In this document: one piece after another, positions 32,715 through 45,088 of the stretch
Layout of the letters: each line of letters begins with the position of its first letter
Position numbering within the stretch: position 1 is the stretch's first letter
Assembly: GCA_009103225.1 (NCBI GenBank)
Contig: RHPI01002112.1
Coordinates: 10,449-61,346, forward strand
Reading direction: 5' to 3'
Source: Chlorokybus atmophyticus
Taxonomy: Eukaryota > Streptophyta > Chlorokybophyceae > Chlorokybales > Chlorokybaceae
DNA length: 50,898 nucleotides
Notes under the pieces: model-generated
The model's database searches: none
What the model was told of the DNA's origin: nothing
What the model saw: the letters and a program-made list of their open reading frames with translations, nothing else
Translations under genes and position numbers: made by a program

Positions 32715-33985
32715 ATGTCTCGCAGCAGCGTCACAAAGTTACTGTGTTACGCAAAAGTGCAATGCTGTGTGGCATCATGCTACTGTGATGCATTTCACTG
32801 CAAGTATACTAAATTACCGCACCTTTACATGACGATGAAAATGCACAAGGGTCCACCAAAGCCCCGCTTCATAGAGGCTGCACATGTTAACAGAAGTTTC
32901 GGTTTGGTTGGGGAGAGCATGTAAAGTCATGATGCCCATGATACGTGGAAAGCACTGTTACGGAGTGCAGGCATCAATGATGATAACGCACAGTCGTGGG
33001 TGTTGGATAATTCGTTGAGCTTTTTGCGTTTAGTGAATTATCAGAACACACAATTTTACGACACTGTACAAAGATATCACATGCAGAACAAAAAGGCACG
33101 TGTAGCAAGTTTTTGTCACTATGGTATTTACGCACAAGCAGCATGTGAGACTGTTGGTTGACTATGCCAATGGCGAACTGACTCACAAGTGGTTACGCAC
33201 AAGGCCACAGTCAGTCTCCACACACTACATATGCATTCACAGTGCAATCGCTCACTGAACAACTCAACTACGTCATTGACAACTTGTATGTGGTGGGTGC
33301 AAAGGATGCTTTGTATAAGCAACTAGTCGGTATTCCTATGGGCAATAATGCCGGAGTATTTCCGGCTAACATCTTCCTTTTCACATACAAGTTTGAGTTC
33401 ATGCAGCGTCTCATACATGCAGCACCCGCATTGGTACCAAAATGTGCATACAACGTGTTGCGTTTTGTGGATAATCTGTTGTGTATGATCTGCCCGGGTT
33501 TGAGCAAGTCATGTATCAAGCGGAGCATGCACTGGGTGGGGGCATGTATTTTAAGTTAAATGTTACAGCTCTTTCAATCAGCATGCGGTGTGACAGTGCC
33601 ATTCTTTGATCTTAAAGTGTTTCAGTTACCAGAGGTGGGCTTGTGCACTGCCATGTACAGCAAGAAGAAGGAACCCATGTTTCAAGCGTTACCCATCAGA
33701 CGAGCACCACATCCGCACTCAGATTTACATTCACAGTGTAAGTACAATGTGGTTATCAGCCCGTTTGTCCATTTCATGCGACTTTGCACTTATAAGACGG
33801 ACTTCAAGCATGCAGTGGTTGAGTTGTTGGTCGACATGCAGCGTGAAGGGTATAGCCAGCGATGTTTGTGCATGAAGTTGAGATCCAAGATGTTTGGAAT
33901 GAAGGTGGTGTCATCTATGGTGTTACCCCAAGACGTATGTATCATGTCATTGTATGGCAGATGCAACATGTTACGGAAAGCACGA
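32715..33985 (+). pseudogene. Decayed reverse transcriptase of a non-LTR/Penelope-like element
   Basis: Consecutive fragments in more than one frame match one family of eukaryotic reverse transcriptases. First comes an N-terminal LYMTMKMHKGPPKPRFI block (about 32811-32870). Next is SWVLDNSLSFLRL (from 32992), then a motif A region (33108-33135) and GIPMGNNAG with LFTYKFEF (motif B, about 33330-33400). Motif C follows at 33464-33475, and a thumb segment beginning FFDLKVF lies at about 33600-33900. Stops and frame changes break it. Motif A lacks its catalytic Asp (SFCH in place of SFDF), and motif C reads FVDN instead of YxDD. No endonuclease is visible downstream. The element should be inactive. 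Confidence 0.72.
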
Positions 33986-34911
33986 TAACGGTGCCCGTTC
34001 TATTGGTGTTTGGTTAAACACCACCTATTGTAATGGCTTGTCCACTCTCTCATTTAACTGTGGGTTTGCCTGCATGTGACCACCTGTTTACTGACTGCCT
34101 ATGCACTCACTGCCACTAATCTCAAACTGAATGACCGTTAGCAGCCATTGCAGAGTTTGCAGGCGACTGGCTCACTCTCGCCTTTGCGTGATCAGGTGGG
34201 GGACCTGACTGTGGCGTGGGACTGCAAGTCAACCGCTGCGATGGTAGCCATTACCGTGTACAGGATAAGCGCGCCGATGTGTTCATGCATGTCAGGCTTG
34301 GGCCAGCCTTTGTTGACTACTGCCAGTGCTTGCTTGTGACACTGGTTGTGACATTTTGAGCACTTGTAATGTACAGAACATGCATGCGATGTATATACAA
34401 CACACATTTGTGAGGTTATACCTATGCTTACAAATCAAAATGCGGTATAATATGCACTTGCTGTGCTGGAAAGTATATTGTATACCAATATACGTAGACA
34501 TAGGTACACTTATATGTAGGTAAACCTATCTGTCCTACAACTAAATGTCTAAGGACGAAGTGTCTACTTATAACGAGAGTAGACTGCAGTGGGTGTGTTC
34601 GTTGGTCGTGCAGCTTGTGCCATACAGATGATCCGCGCCAGCTGTCCGCGGTGCTAAGCTTTGCTGCAGGTGCACACGTGCGTACAGCACAGGACAGGAG
34701 CAAGAAATCTGATGCACAACTGCACTTCATGCGTACCAATGTTGGCCGCACAGCCCTGTTCTGTAGACATCTTCTATTGAGACCATACTAAGTCCAAAAC
34801 CCCTTTTCAGCAGTGCCAACATACAGCACTTCCGGCTCACAAACCAACAAGCACAAAGGGAATATGTGCAACATTGCTATGTTATTATTTACTATACCAT
34901 CAATGGAAAAA

Positions 34912-36163
34912 CTACAGCCTTTTGGGTGGTGAGGAGGCTGCCGCTTCATCAGGTGTCTTCGTTGTAAGAGAGTCCACTGCATGCACCGTGTTCTGCAATT
35001 CCTCCCAGATGACCTGATACACCATCCGCTGCCGTGCAACTCTTGTCTTGCCCTCAAACAACGGCGACACCACGTCAATGCTGCAACCAAATACAACAAG
35101 AAACATCACTTGCAGCAGGAAGGCTGGGACATGCATTGGGAATGCGCGCTACTGGTTTGGCTGCAGCCAACAATGCTTATTATCCCACCAAGGCAAGTAC
35201 CTCACATGCCGCTGATCACCATAAGCATCCTGCACAGACACATGTGTAGCCTCCAACTCGCTTGAGATCTATTTGTAAACATTAGCGTCAGCCAGAAAGT
35301 GCAAGCCTCTCATAATAAACCGCTGCCAGGCATAGGCTGAAAAGCATGACCCACGCAGCAACGCCGCTTGCAACAGAGTTCACTGAAACAAATCTAGCAG
35401 CTAAGACTGACTCCTCTACAACTAAACTAACTCCTTGCCCGAAAAGTCGTGTTTTGGTCAATTGCGTTGCAATGCAAGCAATACCGCGGGGCGCTATAGC
35501 CTACAGCAGCCAGTATGCTATAGAAAGACATGCACTACATGAGATGGCACATAGTGACGATCACGTACTATAACACAGATGCCGGTGCAACTCAACCGTA
35601 ACTTCTACCCGTGGTCCCTGCTGCTGTCAGCAGCATCAAATCTGTTTGCTTGTCGTGCATCTGTGCGGAATTAAAAACAAAGCAACCATTGTGCCAAAAC
35701 GCATCAACTCAGTTGGGTGCCTAAACACAGACAGCATGCATTCAAGGCCATGCACATGCACATGCACAGACACAGACTGGGGAATGAGTATGGCTTGCTT
35801 GAACACAAGGCAGTGATGTGGCATTGGTGCTCACAACTTTATCCACACCTTTTCCCGCATGTTAGCGATGGTGGGAGAATCCAGCGGCGCGGAAGCATCT
35901 CCTCCAGCTTCAGCCCTTGTAACAAGGCTTCTTCTGCTCCGCTGCTGCTGTGACGGCGTTGCAGCGGAAATACCGCTGCGGTGACGCAAGCCCACAAACC
36001 CTAATTGCGAGCCAGCAGCAGCGGCGGAGGTGGACGGACCTGTGCCGGCATTAGTAGCAGCGCTCACTGCAGACGCAACCGGCCTGGACAACACTCTCCT
36101 CGCACCCCCCAACACCCTCAACCCCGCCGACACCGACATCGCCGCCGCAGCCACCGTCGCCAT
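34912..36163 (-). CDS. BOLA4: BolA-like protein, BolA4 type, organelle-targeted
   Basis: Three exons fit in phase: 36163-35849, 35268-35201 and 35080-34912, giving 183 residues. The first ~85 residues are Ala/Ser/Arg-rich without acidic residues, a transit peptide for plastid and/or mitochondrion. The BolA domain follows (about 100-175): [47 protein letters not shown] and [13 protein letters not shown]. The match is closest to plant BOLA4, which partners monothiol glutaredoxins in iron-sulfur cluster and redox control. The exon 2-3 junction was chosen to restore H-V-S-I-D. The gene is divergent from MAK16 with only 181 bp between start codons. Confidence 0.92.
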
Positions 36164-36344
36164 TGTAGCAGTGTTTCCCTTATGTGTTTTCTGATCATTT
36201 GATCCTTTACTGCCTTAACACAATCAACCTGGGTGATCGCATACAGACGGACGGTGCAAAACCCTAATTCTGAGCGGGTGAGCGCATAGTGCAGCGCCCT
36301 GCCGCGGCGGCGGTGGCGGCGGCGGCGGCGTGGGTGTGGGCGAC
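36164..36344. promoter_or_regulatory. Short divergent promoter BolA4 / MAK16 with telobox
   Basis: 181 bp serve two start codons. AAACCCTAA at 36258-36266 is a perfect plant telobox, known from promoters of ribosome-assembly and translation genes, which suits MAK16. Confidence 0.55.
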
Positions 36345-37631
36345 ATGCAGCAGGATGAGGTGGTCTGGGGTGTGATTGGGCATGGGCAATGCAGTTTCCG
36401 GGTGAGGACGTCTCGTGCGCAGGGTGCGCAGGCGTTCTGCCGTGAGGAGCACAACGTGACGGGTCTGTGCAACAGGTCCAGCTGCCCTCTCGCCAACAGC
36501 AGGTATGCCACGGTGCAGGAAAGGGATGGAAGGCTTTACCTTCTCAAGAAGACGGCGGAAAGGGCCCACACACCCGCCCGCATGTGGGAGCGCCGCCGCC
36601 TGCCCAAGTCCTACGCCGCCGCCCTGGCCGAGCTCGACAGCCAGCTGGAGCACTGGCCCAAGTTCCTCGTCCACAAGGCCAAGCAGCGCCTAACCAAGAT
36701 CACACAGTATCTCATCCGCCTACGCCGCCTCGCCTCCCAGGCCAGGCCAAAGCTGGTCACGGAGCCCGTCAAGGCCAGGCAGAAGGAGGCACGCAGGGAG
36801 GAGAAGGCACGCGCCGCCGCCAAGCTAGATAGAGCCGTCGAGGCGGAGCTCCTCAGCCGCCTCCAGCAGGGCACCTACGGCGACATCTACAACTTCCCCC
36901 GCCTCCACTACGAGCGTGTGCTGGAGCAGCATGCCCAGCCTGACGCCATGGAGGAGGACGAGGAGGAGGAGCAAGACGAGGAAGAGGAGGAGCTAGAAGA
37001 GGAGGACGAGCAGGAGCTTGAGGATGAGGAGGAGGACGAGGAGGAGCCTGAGATTGAGTATGTCGAAGATTACGAACTTGATGAGGAGGCTGAGGAAGTG
37101 CTTGCGCAGTACGCACATGAAGAAGAAGACCTTGAAGATCTCGCTGGCCCTGCACCAGGTATAACTAACGTCTATCTCATTCGCTTTTTAAACAAATTCA
37201 CAGTTTTGTGAGGTGTCATGGGGTTCTGTTTTGCTCTTGTGACTGAACAACAAGAAGAACGCAATCAACGGAGTTCATTTTTTGTGCAATGCAGCGCAAT
37301 TGTATGAATGCAGCATTATTGCATGCATTGTGTGTGTTTTCATTCTTGCTGAATTATCTAGCAGAGCCAGAGACGTCAGCGTTCAAGAAAGCTTTGGGCA
37401 AGAGGCGGTCCTCAGCAGCAGCTGAAGGCGGAAGGGGCAGCAGCGGTGGTCCTGCCAGGCGCACACGCAGTCGCACTCGCGCCAACCTTGAGGTGTGGTT
37501 ATAAACATGCACATGTGTGGTGGCATGCATTCTTGCGCAAGTCAAGGTTCTTTTTGAGCATTGCACTCAACCATTTGTCCTTGTAGGTCGAATATGAAGA
37601 GGAGCGGGAGCCGTCAATGGCCGTCACATAA
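36345..37631 (+). CDS. MAK16: MAK16 ribosome-assembly protein
   Basis: Three exons, 36345-37158, 37365-37492 and 37587-37631, give 328 residues. The start is the ATG of MQQDEVVWGVIG, the near-invariant MAK16 N-terminus; a GTG five codons upstream is not used. The Mak-L28e-like N-terminal part keeps its cysteines (CREEHNVTGLCNRSSCPLANSRYATV), and the LPKSY...WPKFLVHKAKQRLTKITQYL block is typical. A long Glu/Asp run (about 205-270) and a basic Arg/Ser tail follow. MAK16 works in the nucleolus on early pre-60S particles, so together with NOG2 the window has two 60S factors. Confidence 0.95.
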
Positions 37632-38480
37632 CACCAGAGGTTGCAGACTGTAGACTGTTTTTGTTTGTATATTGCTGCTAGTTGTGGGACCGTTTTCATG
37701 CACACACCGCTGTGGTTGAATCGAATTCGGCGCAGAGTTTGCACTGCAGGTTTTATCATGAACAGTTACATTATGCCCATTGAGCAGCAACCCCACATAC
37801 GGTCAGTGGCCATGCTGAAGCAATGCAACCGTCGAGTCCAGCAACACAGACTATGCTTGTGCAGTGTGCGCAACTCTTTTTTACTGACGAGTCCAGAGTT
37901 GAGTTGTGTTGCTTGGCACATGGTTGCTAACTCCACAACCATTGGCCTGCAGGCTGCTTGCCATTGCGCATAGGCGCGTACAAAACGCGCATACAACGCT
38001 GTTTAGCGTATGCATGTAATCAGCTGCTTAGACATGGACTACAGTGAACATCGTGCATCGCTTGCTCATGCCAAGCGTACACTTATTAGTGGATGTTGAC
38101 ACAGGGAGAAGCAGATACAAGCGAATGAATGCCTGAAGCGTTGATGTGTTCGCGTCGTGTGGACTGACTTTTTTATGGAATTACCAATACAGATAGCACT
38201 GTCAACACATCCAAAATAGACAAACTGCCGTACATACAAAGCGCCTGTAACATCATGCTGGTCCACCACAGTGTGCACAAGGTTGTGGCTTCTGGCCCTT
38301 CGGCCTACCCACCATAGCACTTGGTTACGGTTGGCCAATGACAGGATAGCAGTGTGCTCCCATTGTCTCAACAACAAGCCATCACAAACAGACTAGTCAC
38401 TGACCATATAACCATTGTTCACAATGCTCTGAGTAATGCCCTAAGAATTAACACGATTACAACTAAGGCAACAACAGTAA
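37632..38480. other. Convergent intergenic region, MAK16 / EKI
   Basis: It holds two 3'UTRs. A TGTAA at 38015-38019 could serve MAK16; the signal at 38457-38461 serves EKI. No gene is seen. Confidence 0.5.
38457..38461 (-). promoter_or_regulatory. Candidate TGTAA poly(A) signal, EKI
   Basis: Minus-strand TGTAA, 20 nt past the stop at 38481-38483. Confidence 0.45.
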
Positions 38481-41133
38481 TCATAGACTGCTCAAGCAAG
38501 ACAGCCGTTCCTCCTTCCTCTTGTAGTACTCCTCCCACCTCATCTTGGAATACGACAAGTAATCAAAGTCAATAGGCGAATATCGCGCCTGCCACAGCAA
38601 AGCCACTTGATGTCAGGGCTTGGACAGAATTGAGATATAATTTAAGCTGTAGGGTAACATACACAGTAAGGACCATCGCTGCTTTGTCATGTAAGCACCA
38701 TGACAACACAGAGCTCATACAACCAGTACTGCTTGTTGGGTACCTGAACAATGGCCCATATCCCCCAGTACATGTGCGACGCAAGTGAATACACTTGTGT
38801 TTCAATGTAACAACCTTGCAGCTCTTTTTCCGTCGCCTGCGCAAGAATCAACCCACAAGCAAATCGGTTATTATTGTTAACTTCGGGGAGAGACAATCAT
38901 TCAAAACACCTCACGCATCTGCACTTACCGCCACACACACTTTGTGACACACAGTACCTGCGCTGGGTCGTCATGAAGATAATGCCGAAAGAAATGATAC
39001 TGCGCGTCTTTGCTGGGATACCTGCAGTGCAAGTGTGATTCTAGTTTTTTCTTACGGCAACACAGCACGACCAGAATAATGCGTATCTTTGAAGTCCTTT
39101 ACTTTGTGTAGTCGCAGTCAAAGCCTGCATACTCGTTGAAGTGGTTGCCGAGGTCAAACCCGCGGAAGTTATAGCAGCCGTACTCAAAGTCAATGATCTG
39201 CATTTCACCTGCATGCAGCTGACACATGAGTACAGGTAGGTTGATCTAACATGACAAAGCAGGGATAGAAGCAAGCCTTACCGGTGGAGGTGTTGTGCAT
39301 GAAGTTGCCCGCGAGCAAGTCATTGTGGCTGAACACCACCGGCGAGCTCACTGAGCTACACGCATCCTGAGTAAGATTGCATCGATGAAGCGACTTGCTA
39401 TCAAGCATGATGAGCAATAGCACGCACACACCTACACGCACGTGCAACGCGCACAAAAGGCTAGTGGCAACGAGGGCTCCAACCAAGCCTCTTTCTCACC
39501 CTTAGTGACGCGATTTCTGGCCCCATTCGCTCCAACCCCACGTTCTCATAGATCCGCTGCTTTCCCGCGTCCTCAAACTTGAGGTCACTCGCTGCGCAAA
39601 CGACCAACGTTACATAATGACGCCAGATGATATTTACACACACATTGACAAACACACGCATACAGTGTAGCAGCTCAAACCAACCTATTTTCAACCAGCC
39701 TTCAAGCAGGCGCCACAGCTGTGACTCCTTTTTCTCCCCTGGAATCTCCACCCGATGGAAGTCTCGCAACCGGCTCGCAATCAACGCCGCAAACTCCGGC
39801 TTGGCAATGTCTGTTGCAGACACCCATTATTGTATGTAAGTGCACGCACACACACATGTGCGCACAGACGCGCAGGTGTGAGCGTCTGTACGCATACGCG
39901 CATGTATACATAAGCATGCTCGCACACACGCGAACACAACCACACACGCCTGGTGTGTTCACCCCACAATCATACCCTCTGGTTCGAGCGTCCGTCCCTC
40001 TAGAAAGGACTCCACCCTGCCATTGTTAAACACACCGAGCAGCTTGGCGCCAAAACCAGCCTTCCCGAGCTCGCGCACTGCCTGCATACAACACGCAACA
40101 TGCATCGTGTTGATGTTTATGTGGTAGGGCGAGTTCACAACACGTGCACAACAGACGCACTGAACACTGGCATACCATCAGCTCCCTTTCTCTGTCTATG
40201 AGGACTTCGGTGTTTGCGCCAAATATGCGAACAGTCACAGCATCGTTCCTATTACTCAAAGTCGACTGCACCTTCAACACTGTACACAGGACAACACAGA
40301 CGCATACAACGATGTCAAACCATACAACAACAGCAGACACAAACTTGTCGGTCTTGTCCATAAGCACAAGCAAGCATGGTACAATGACTGCACCAGTAAC
40401 TTGCCTACTGTGTGGTGCAAGTTGCAAAGCATGCAACACCATGTAAACTTCAACGCGTGCAAACTCCAACACGTACACATGTTTGTGATGCCACCTCCGA
40501 CCTTGTCAATGCGCAGGTCACCATCGTCGTGCTGCCGCCATGGCTTAATAACATCCTTCACTAGACGCCTGCCACAAACAGCATTCAGTAGCATCATTGT
40601 GCTTGTTTATGAACATCCCACCCCCAAGCCATAATGAGTGCAGTTGTGCAGTGTTGGTAGGTAAGCTGGACAGGCATGCATTTGATGCTCTGAGTGAGTA
40701 CGTGTGCATGCCCTGCTAACTACCTGTTATATAGTACCTAGGTATGTCAGCTGTCAGCAGCAAGAGGGTTGGAGATAGGGACGAACGATCCTCCAGAGCA
40801 AAAAATCATAGCAATTATACTACCCATTGTAGTGATGGAGACATTGCATTGCATGACCCGACCAAGCAACAGTGTCATTGTAAGACAATTCAGCCACATA
40901 CGCGGTAACTCTACAGGACCCTCACAACAAAGCTGAATCACGTAACCGTGATGCCTGTGAACCCCAGCATGACGTCTTAGCTGCTCGACAAAGCTGCAAT
41001 TGACCTCAACATCGAGATCACAAGGAGCTTACTTGACGGCGGTGTGCAGGTCCGGGTCCTTCGCGTCCAGCTCCACTTCCACAATCGGCTCCTCCGCCAC
41101 CCCGCTCGCCACCGCTGCCTCAGCGAGAGACAT
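38481..41133 (-). CDS. EKI: Ethanolamine/choline kinase
   Basis: Eleven exons fit in phase: 41133-41033, 40568-40477, 40279-40176, 40081-39976, 39810-39685, 39591-39500, 39366-39282, 39208-39103, 39021-38958, 38836-38744 and 38588-38481, giving 358 residues. It phosphorylates ethanolamine (or choline) with ATP, the first step of the Kennedy pathway to phosphatidylethanolamine/choline. Seen: GGITNMLLKV near the N-terminus, FLEGRTLEPE, Brenner motif FSHNDLLAGN (catalytic Asp223), metal motif IDFEYG (Asp242), then YPSKDAQYHFFRHYL, ASHMYWGIWA and SPIDFDYLSYSKMRWEEYY. No membrane helix or transit peptide is evident. The sequence leans to ethanolamine kinase, but specificity cannot be read with certainty. 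The exon 2 donor was picked (gtacgt) to restore NMLLK. Confidence 0.92.
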
Positions 41134-41604
41134 GCTGAACAATCCAACCACCGCTGCACACCCTGCCGCCCTTATCCTCCGCTCACACCAGCGGCGGCAG
41201 CCAACCTCACTTAGCACGCCACGTGGACAGATTGTAACAAGTTTTTTCGAAAGACGCAACTTTTTCATTCTTGATCCGGTTTGATAAAGCCTCCAAGCCT
41301 TACCATGATCACGTTCTCGGAATTCGCATCACGTAACAAACTAGAAAGCAGAAGAGGAAAATCATAATGGTTGTTTTAAAAACTGTCAAACCAATAGATC
41401 CAGTGTGCGTTTTGGCGGGAAGGCTGTGGCGGCGGCGGCGGCGGCGGCATTGCTGGTGGCGGCGGAGTTGGCGAGGGCCTGTGAGTGTGCGCATCGTGTC
41501 AACGGTTTCGACTGCAGTGACTTGGCTGGCAAGAGAGGCCTGAGGGCTGTTGGGGGCTGGGCTTGAGCGGCGACAGTTAGGGTTTGGTTGCCTGGGGAGG
41601 GGTG
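41134..41604. promoter_or_regulatory. Divergent promoter EKI / API5 with telobox
   Basis: 471 bp separate the start codons. TTAGGGTTT (41577-41585), the reverse of a telobox, sits 20 bp before the API5 ATG. A GC-rich (GGC)n stretch lies near 41431-41465. Confidence 0.5.
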
Positions 41605-44319
41605 ATGGCTGCTGCGGCTGCGGCCGCGGCGCCTGGCGCTGCTGCTGGGGCGCCTGCCAGCCATGATGACGTGGAGGCATTATACCAGGCCGGGGAGGCT
41701 TGCGCGTCTTCGGGGGCGGGGGGAGGGGCGGCCGCTGAGGCGGAGTACGTGAAGATACTTGCAGGGGCGGGTGGAAGCACTAGAGCGAAGCAGCTCGCCG
41801 CACAGCTCATACCGCGCTTCTTCGGCAACTTCCCCAACTTGCACGAAAGGGCTATGAATGCGCAGCTAGATCTCTGCGAGGAAGAGGAGGTGAGCAAGCT
41901 ATGGGACAGTCGCAGCAACTGGGATTGCAGCACGCACATTGCATGCAGGGGTGCCATTGCGAATGCATGTATGCGCAAATGCATGTCGAGTCCTACTGGT
42001 GCATCCGACTACATGGAGCAACACATTCCGCTATGCACTGCTGGAGAACTTAGCTATGGGCGTGAACCATGCTACTGTGCACGCATGCCACATCGTGTTC
42101 AAGCATGTGGCAGCTGATGATGTGGTGGTTCACGTACCATCACATTCGATCTACCCCCGTATGCATGGGCTAGTTCTTGTTGCTGCAGTGTTTTGCTTGC
42201 ACTGCTTAACTGTGTCACACAGCTGGTTAACTCCAAGTGCCAGCGTCTGTCATGTCACGTGCCTGTTCTCATCGTTTGGCATTTGCAGGTGGGCATTCGC
42301 ATACAAGCGATACGAGGACTGCCGTTGTTGTGTAAAAGCACCCCACAACAAGTACCAAAGGTCTGTCTCAAGTGTCCGTCTGTTTGAAAGTACTAGTAAC
42401 AGTGCCATGCAACAGTCTGCACCTGGAGTGTTTGTGAACAGACTTCCTTGCAGGTGGCGGATGTATTGGGTCAGCTTTTGTTGACAGAGGACTCGTTAGA
42501 GCTTGACAATGTTAAGAAAGCCCTGTTGTCGGTCATTCGCACCGACGCCAAGGCTGCCATAACCGCCTTGTTCAATCAGATTATTACAGGGGAGGAAGCC
42601 TTACGGGAAAAGGTAACAGGGCTTGTGCTGTTTAGATACTGTGTGATAGCCACTGAGGGTGAAGTGTTATGCGGTCGATGAGATGCATTGCCGGTGAGGA
42701 TGACATGTGCGCTTCTCTGGACAGGTGCTGAAGTATGTTCAGGTCAGCGTGTTGCCCATGCGGGTGGAACTCATCAAGCCACAAGCCGACATGGAGCGGT
42801 TTTTCACGGATCACATCAAGAAAGTGTTGGTTGACGTCACCGGTCAGGAGTTCAAGCTGCTGATGGACATGCTGAACTCCCTCGCCATGTTCGGCCCAAA
42901 GGTGCGGTCCAGCATGTGGAATAGTCGTCATGTGTGTAGCAGCAGTCTGCTCACAAAGTTCATGCAAACAGGCAAGCCAAGAGGCAGTGCAGGAGTTGTT
43001 CCAGATTGTTGCTGATCAGGCGGAGTTGTCTGGACCATTGACAGCTACAGACACAGACACGCTGGACCGGTTGCTCTCTTGCATGGAGATGGCTCTCCCG
43101 CTCTACCCACGCGGTGCGTCCCCTGCGCGATTCATGAAGCATTACAGCGACGTATTGCTGGCACAGCTGGATGCCCTACCAAGCGAACCAAAGAACTACA
43201 AGCAGGAGTTCTTGCGAAAGTTTGCACAGGTTGTCAAGCTGTGCTCTCTTCACAATTCTTGTAAGTATACATGGCTAGCAAAGAGCTTATCAATGACATT
43301 TTGATTTCTGTTCCGTGTAGATCACTCCTTTTGCTGTTGCAAGCGATGCGCGTCCTGCTCTCGCGCCGACACACGAGCTTGCAAAGACGTACATGCCGTC
43401 GAAGCCCGACCCGACGACCCCGGACCTTACGGAGCAGGCTTTGCTTGGTTGCGTGGAGTGTCTGTTGTACGCTTTCCATCAGCTGGCCGGTAAGCTCGGC
43501 AGCGCCACGAACGTGCTGTGCGGGTACAAGATTGTGACGGGTCAGCCGTCGGACCACCTCGGCGAGGACCTGAGCGCCCAGAACAAGGATTGGCTGGAGA
43601 GGCTGGCTGCCACGCAGAGGCGAGCGCAGGCTGCGACGAAGAAACTTACCGCGCAGATGGCCGAGCAGCACCGCGCAATGACGGCTACGGCCAAGGGCGC
43701 CGCCGCCAAGGACGACAAGGTTGACAAGGAGGAGGAGAAGGCCAGGCTGCAGGCTGATAAGGCTGCCACGAGCAAGGCTCTCCTTAAATGCAACAACATC
43801 ATCACGTTGGCCAAGGGCCTTGAGAACCCACGGCCCCAGTTTATCTCTGGGGACAGCAAGAAGGTGCAGCTGTCGTGGGTCACGCCACCCACGCCAACCG
43901 CGCCGACAACAACAACGGCGCCAGCCGGGAAAGCCGCAGAGCAGCAGAAGGCAGGGATGAAGAGGCCAGGTGCTGCCCCTGCCGGCAGCGGCCCGGCCAA
44001 CAATGCCAACAATGCTGCCAAGCGTGCCAAGTTTAACGGTCAGGCTGCTAGCGGCGGACAGAAGCCACAGCAGCAGCAACAGCAGAAAGCTCAGCAGCAG
44101 AAAGTATACCAGCAGAAACAACCACAGCAACAGCAGCAGCCGAAGCAGCAACAGCAACAGCAGCAGCAACAGCAACAGCAGCAGCAGCAGAGGCGGCAGG
44201 TGCGGAGGCGGCCAGGACAAGGACAACAAGGACAACAACAAGGAGGTCAGCAGCAAGGGCAGCAACAGCAGCAAGGACAGCAAGGGCAGCAGAGGCAGGG
44301 GTACCGAAGACGTTGGTGA
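41605..44319 (+). CDS. API5: Apoptosis inhibitor 5 (API5/AAC-11)-like protein
   Basis: Six exons fit in phase: 41605-41889, 42289-42360, 42454-42612, 42725-42901, 42972-43229 and 43321-44319, giving 649 residues. API5 is a nuclear helical-repeat protein linked to cell survival and RNA metabolism. Diagnostic blocks: RFFGNFPNLHERAMNAQLDLCE, GIRIQAIRGLPLLCK, VADVLGQLL, DTLDRLLSCMEMALPLYP, ECLLYAFHQLAGK and GYKIVTGQPSDHLGED. The last exon adds a long Gln-rich tail (about 565-649) with an Arg cluster. Exon 5 is ended at cag|gttgtc rather than the stronger-looking gtaagt 30 bp on, because only the former keeps the frame and restores FAQ-ITPF, matching the family. TGTAA is 25 nt past the stop. Confidence 0.93.
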
Positions 44320-45088
44320 TATGGGATAGAGTGACCTGTCACATGTAAAGTGGTATTGTGCTAGCACCTGCGCATTGCATGCCCCTTTTGTCGTGAGTGC
44401 CAAAGTTTTGCAGCCCAAGTGGCGCTAGTAATGCTGCTGGTGTGGCCTCTTTCGACAACGCAAGTGTTTGCTGCGCAAAACTTGTAGGTTACCTACAGCA
44501 ATATTGGTGGTATTCAACATCGGTGCTGTTACTAGGCACCTGCATATGCCAGGACCTTGGCAAGAGTGCACGAACTGTGACCATGTCAAGGGCTGAATCC
44601 CGCAGCTCTGACTAGTACAATGTACACGGGTCCAAAGCTGAATCAGTCCTTCATAGTACTCGTGTTTGCATTGTACAGCTGATTTTCATGCTACAAGTTT
44701 GCATGTGGTTGCGTCATGCGTGTGTGCTTGTGGTATGCATCAAATACATCACTCACTCAGTCTGCGAGGGGCAACACTGTGACTTGCAAATATATCCTCA
44801 CCTTCAAGAGACCAGCGCTGGTTTCTGGAGTTGAGCTGTTTGTTTTACCGTGCAATGGTGAGTCACATGCACAGCATTGCATACTATCTACAAAGTGTTG
44901 CTGGCTTGAAACAGCATTGCCATCTGCAAGCAGTCGGTGCACATGCCTGATGCCGTGCAGAGTGAACCCCAACCATTGAATCACACGTGCACACAGGCAC
45001 ACGCGGCAGCCCCAGCATGCACACGTTTTTGCAGCAAAGGACAGCCCAGTTGCAGTCTCTTACTATTGTTCACACTACTGCTCGTGTC
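44320..45088. other. Convergent intergenic region, API5 / GT11
   Basis: Two 3'UTRs should lie here. Short ORFs on both strands lack any support. An inverted GTACAATG...CATTGTAC pair is seen at about 44617-44677. Confidence 0.4.
44344..44348 (+). promoter_or_regulatory. Candidate TGTAA poly(A) signal, API5
   Basis: TGTAA, 25 nt past the stop at 44317-44319. Confidence 0.5.

Larger units (their letters stand above)
32339..34911. other. Intergenic region NOG2 / BolA4 with a retroelement relic
   Basis: Apart from the reverse transcriptase relic and the NOG2 3'UTR, 33990-34911 holds only short unsupported ORFs and AT-rich stretches. The BolA4 3'UTR must lie just below 34912; no clear TGTAA was found for it. 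Confidence 0.45.

Noticed and set aside
43260-43270. Strong-looking gtaagt donor for API5 exon 5
   Set aside because: Using it leaves the wrong phase for exon 6; the donor at 43230 keeps phase 0 and the family sequence.
43234-44418. 394-codon minus ORF rich in Leu
   Set aside because: It is the antisense of API5 exon 6; the Leu runs are the reverse of the CAG/CAA repeats, and API5 matches its family on the plus strand.
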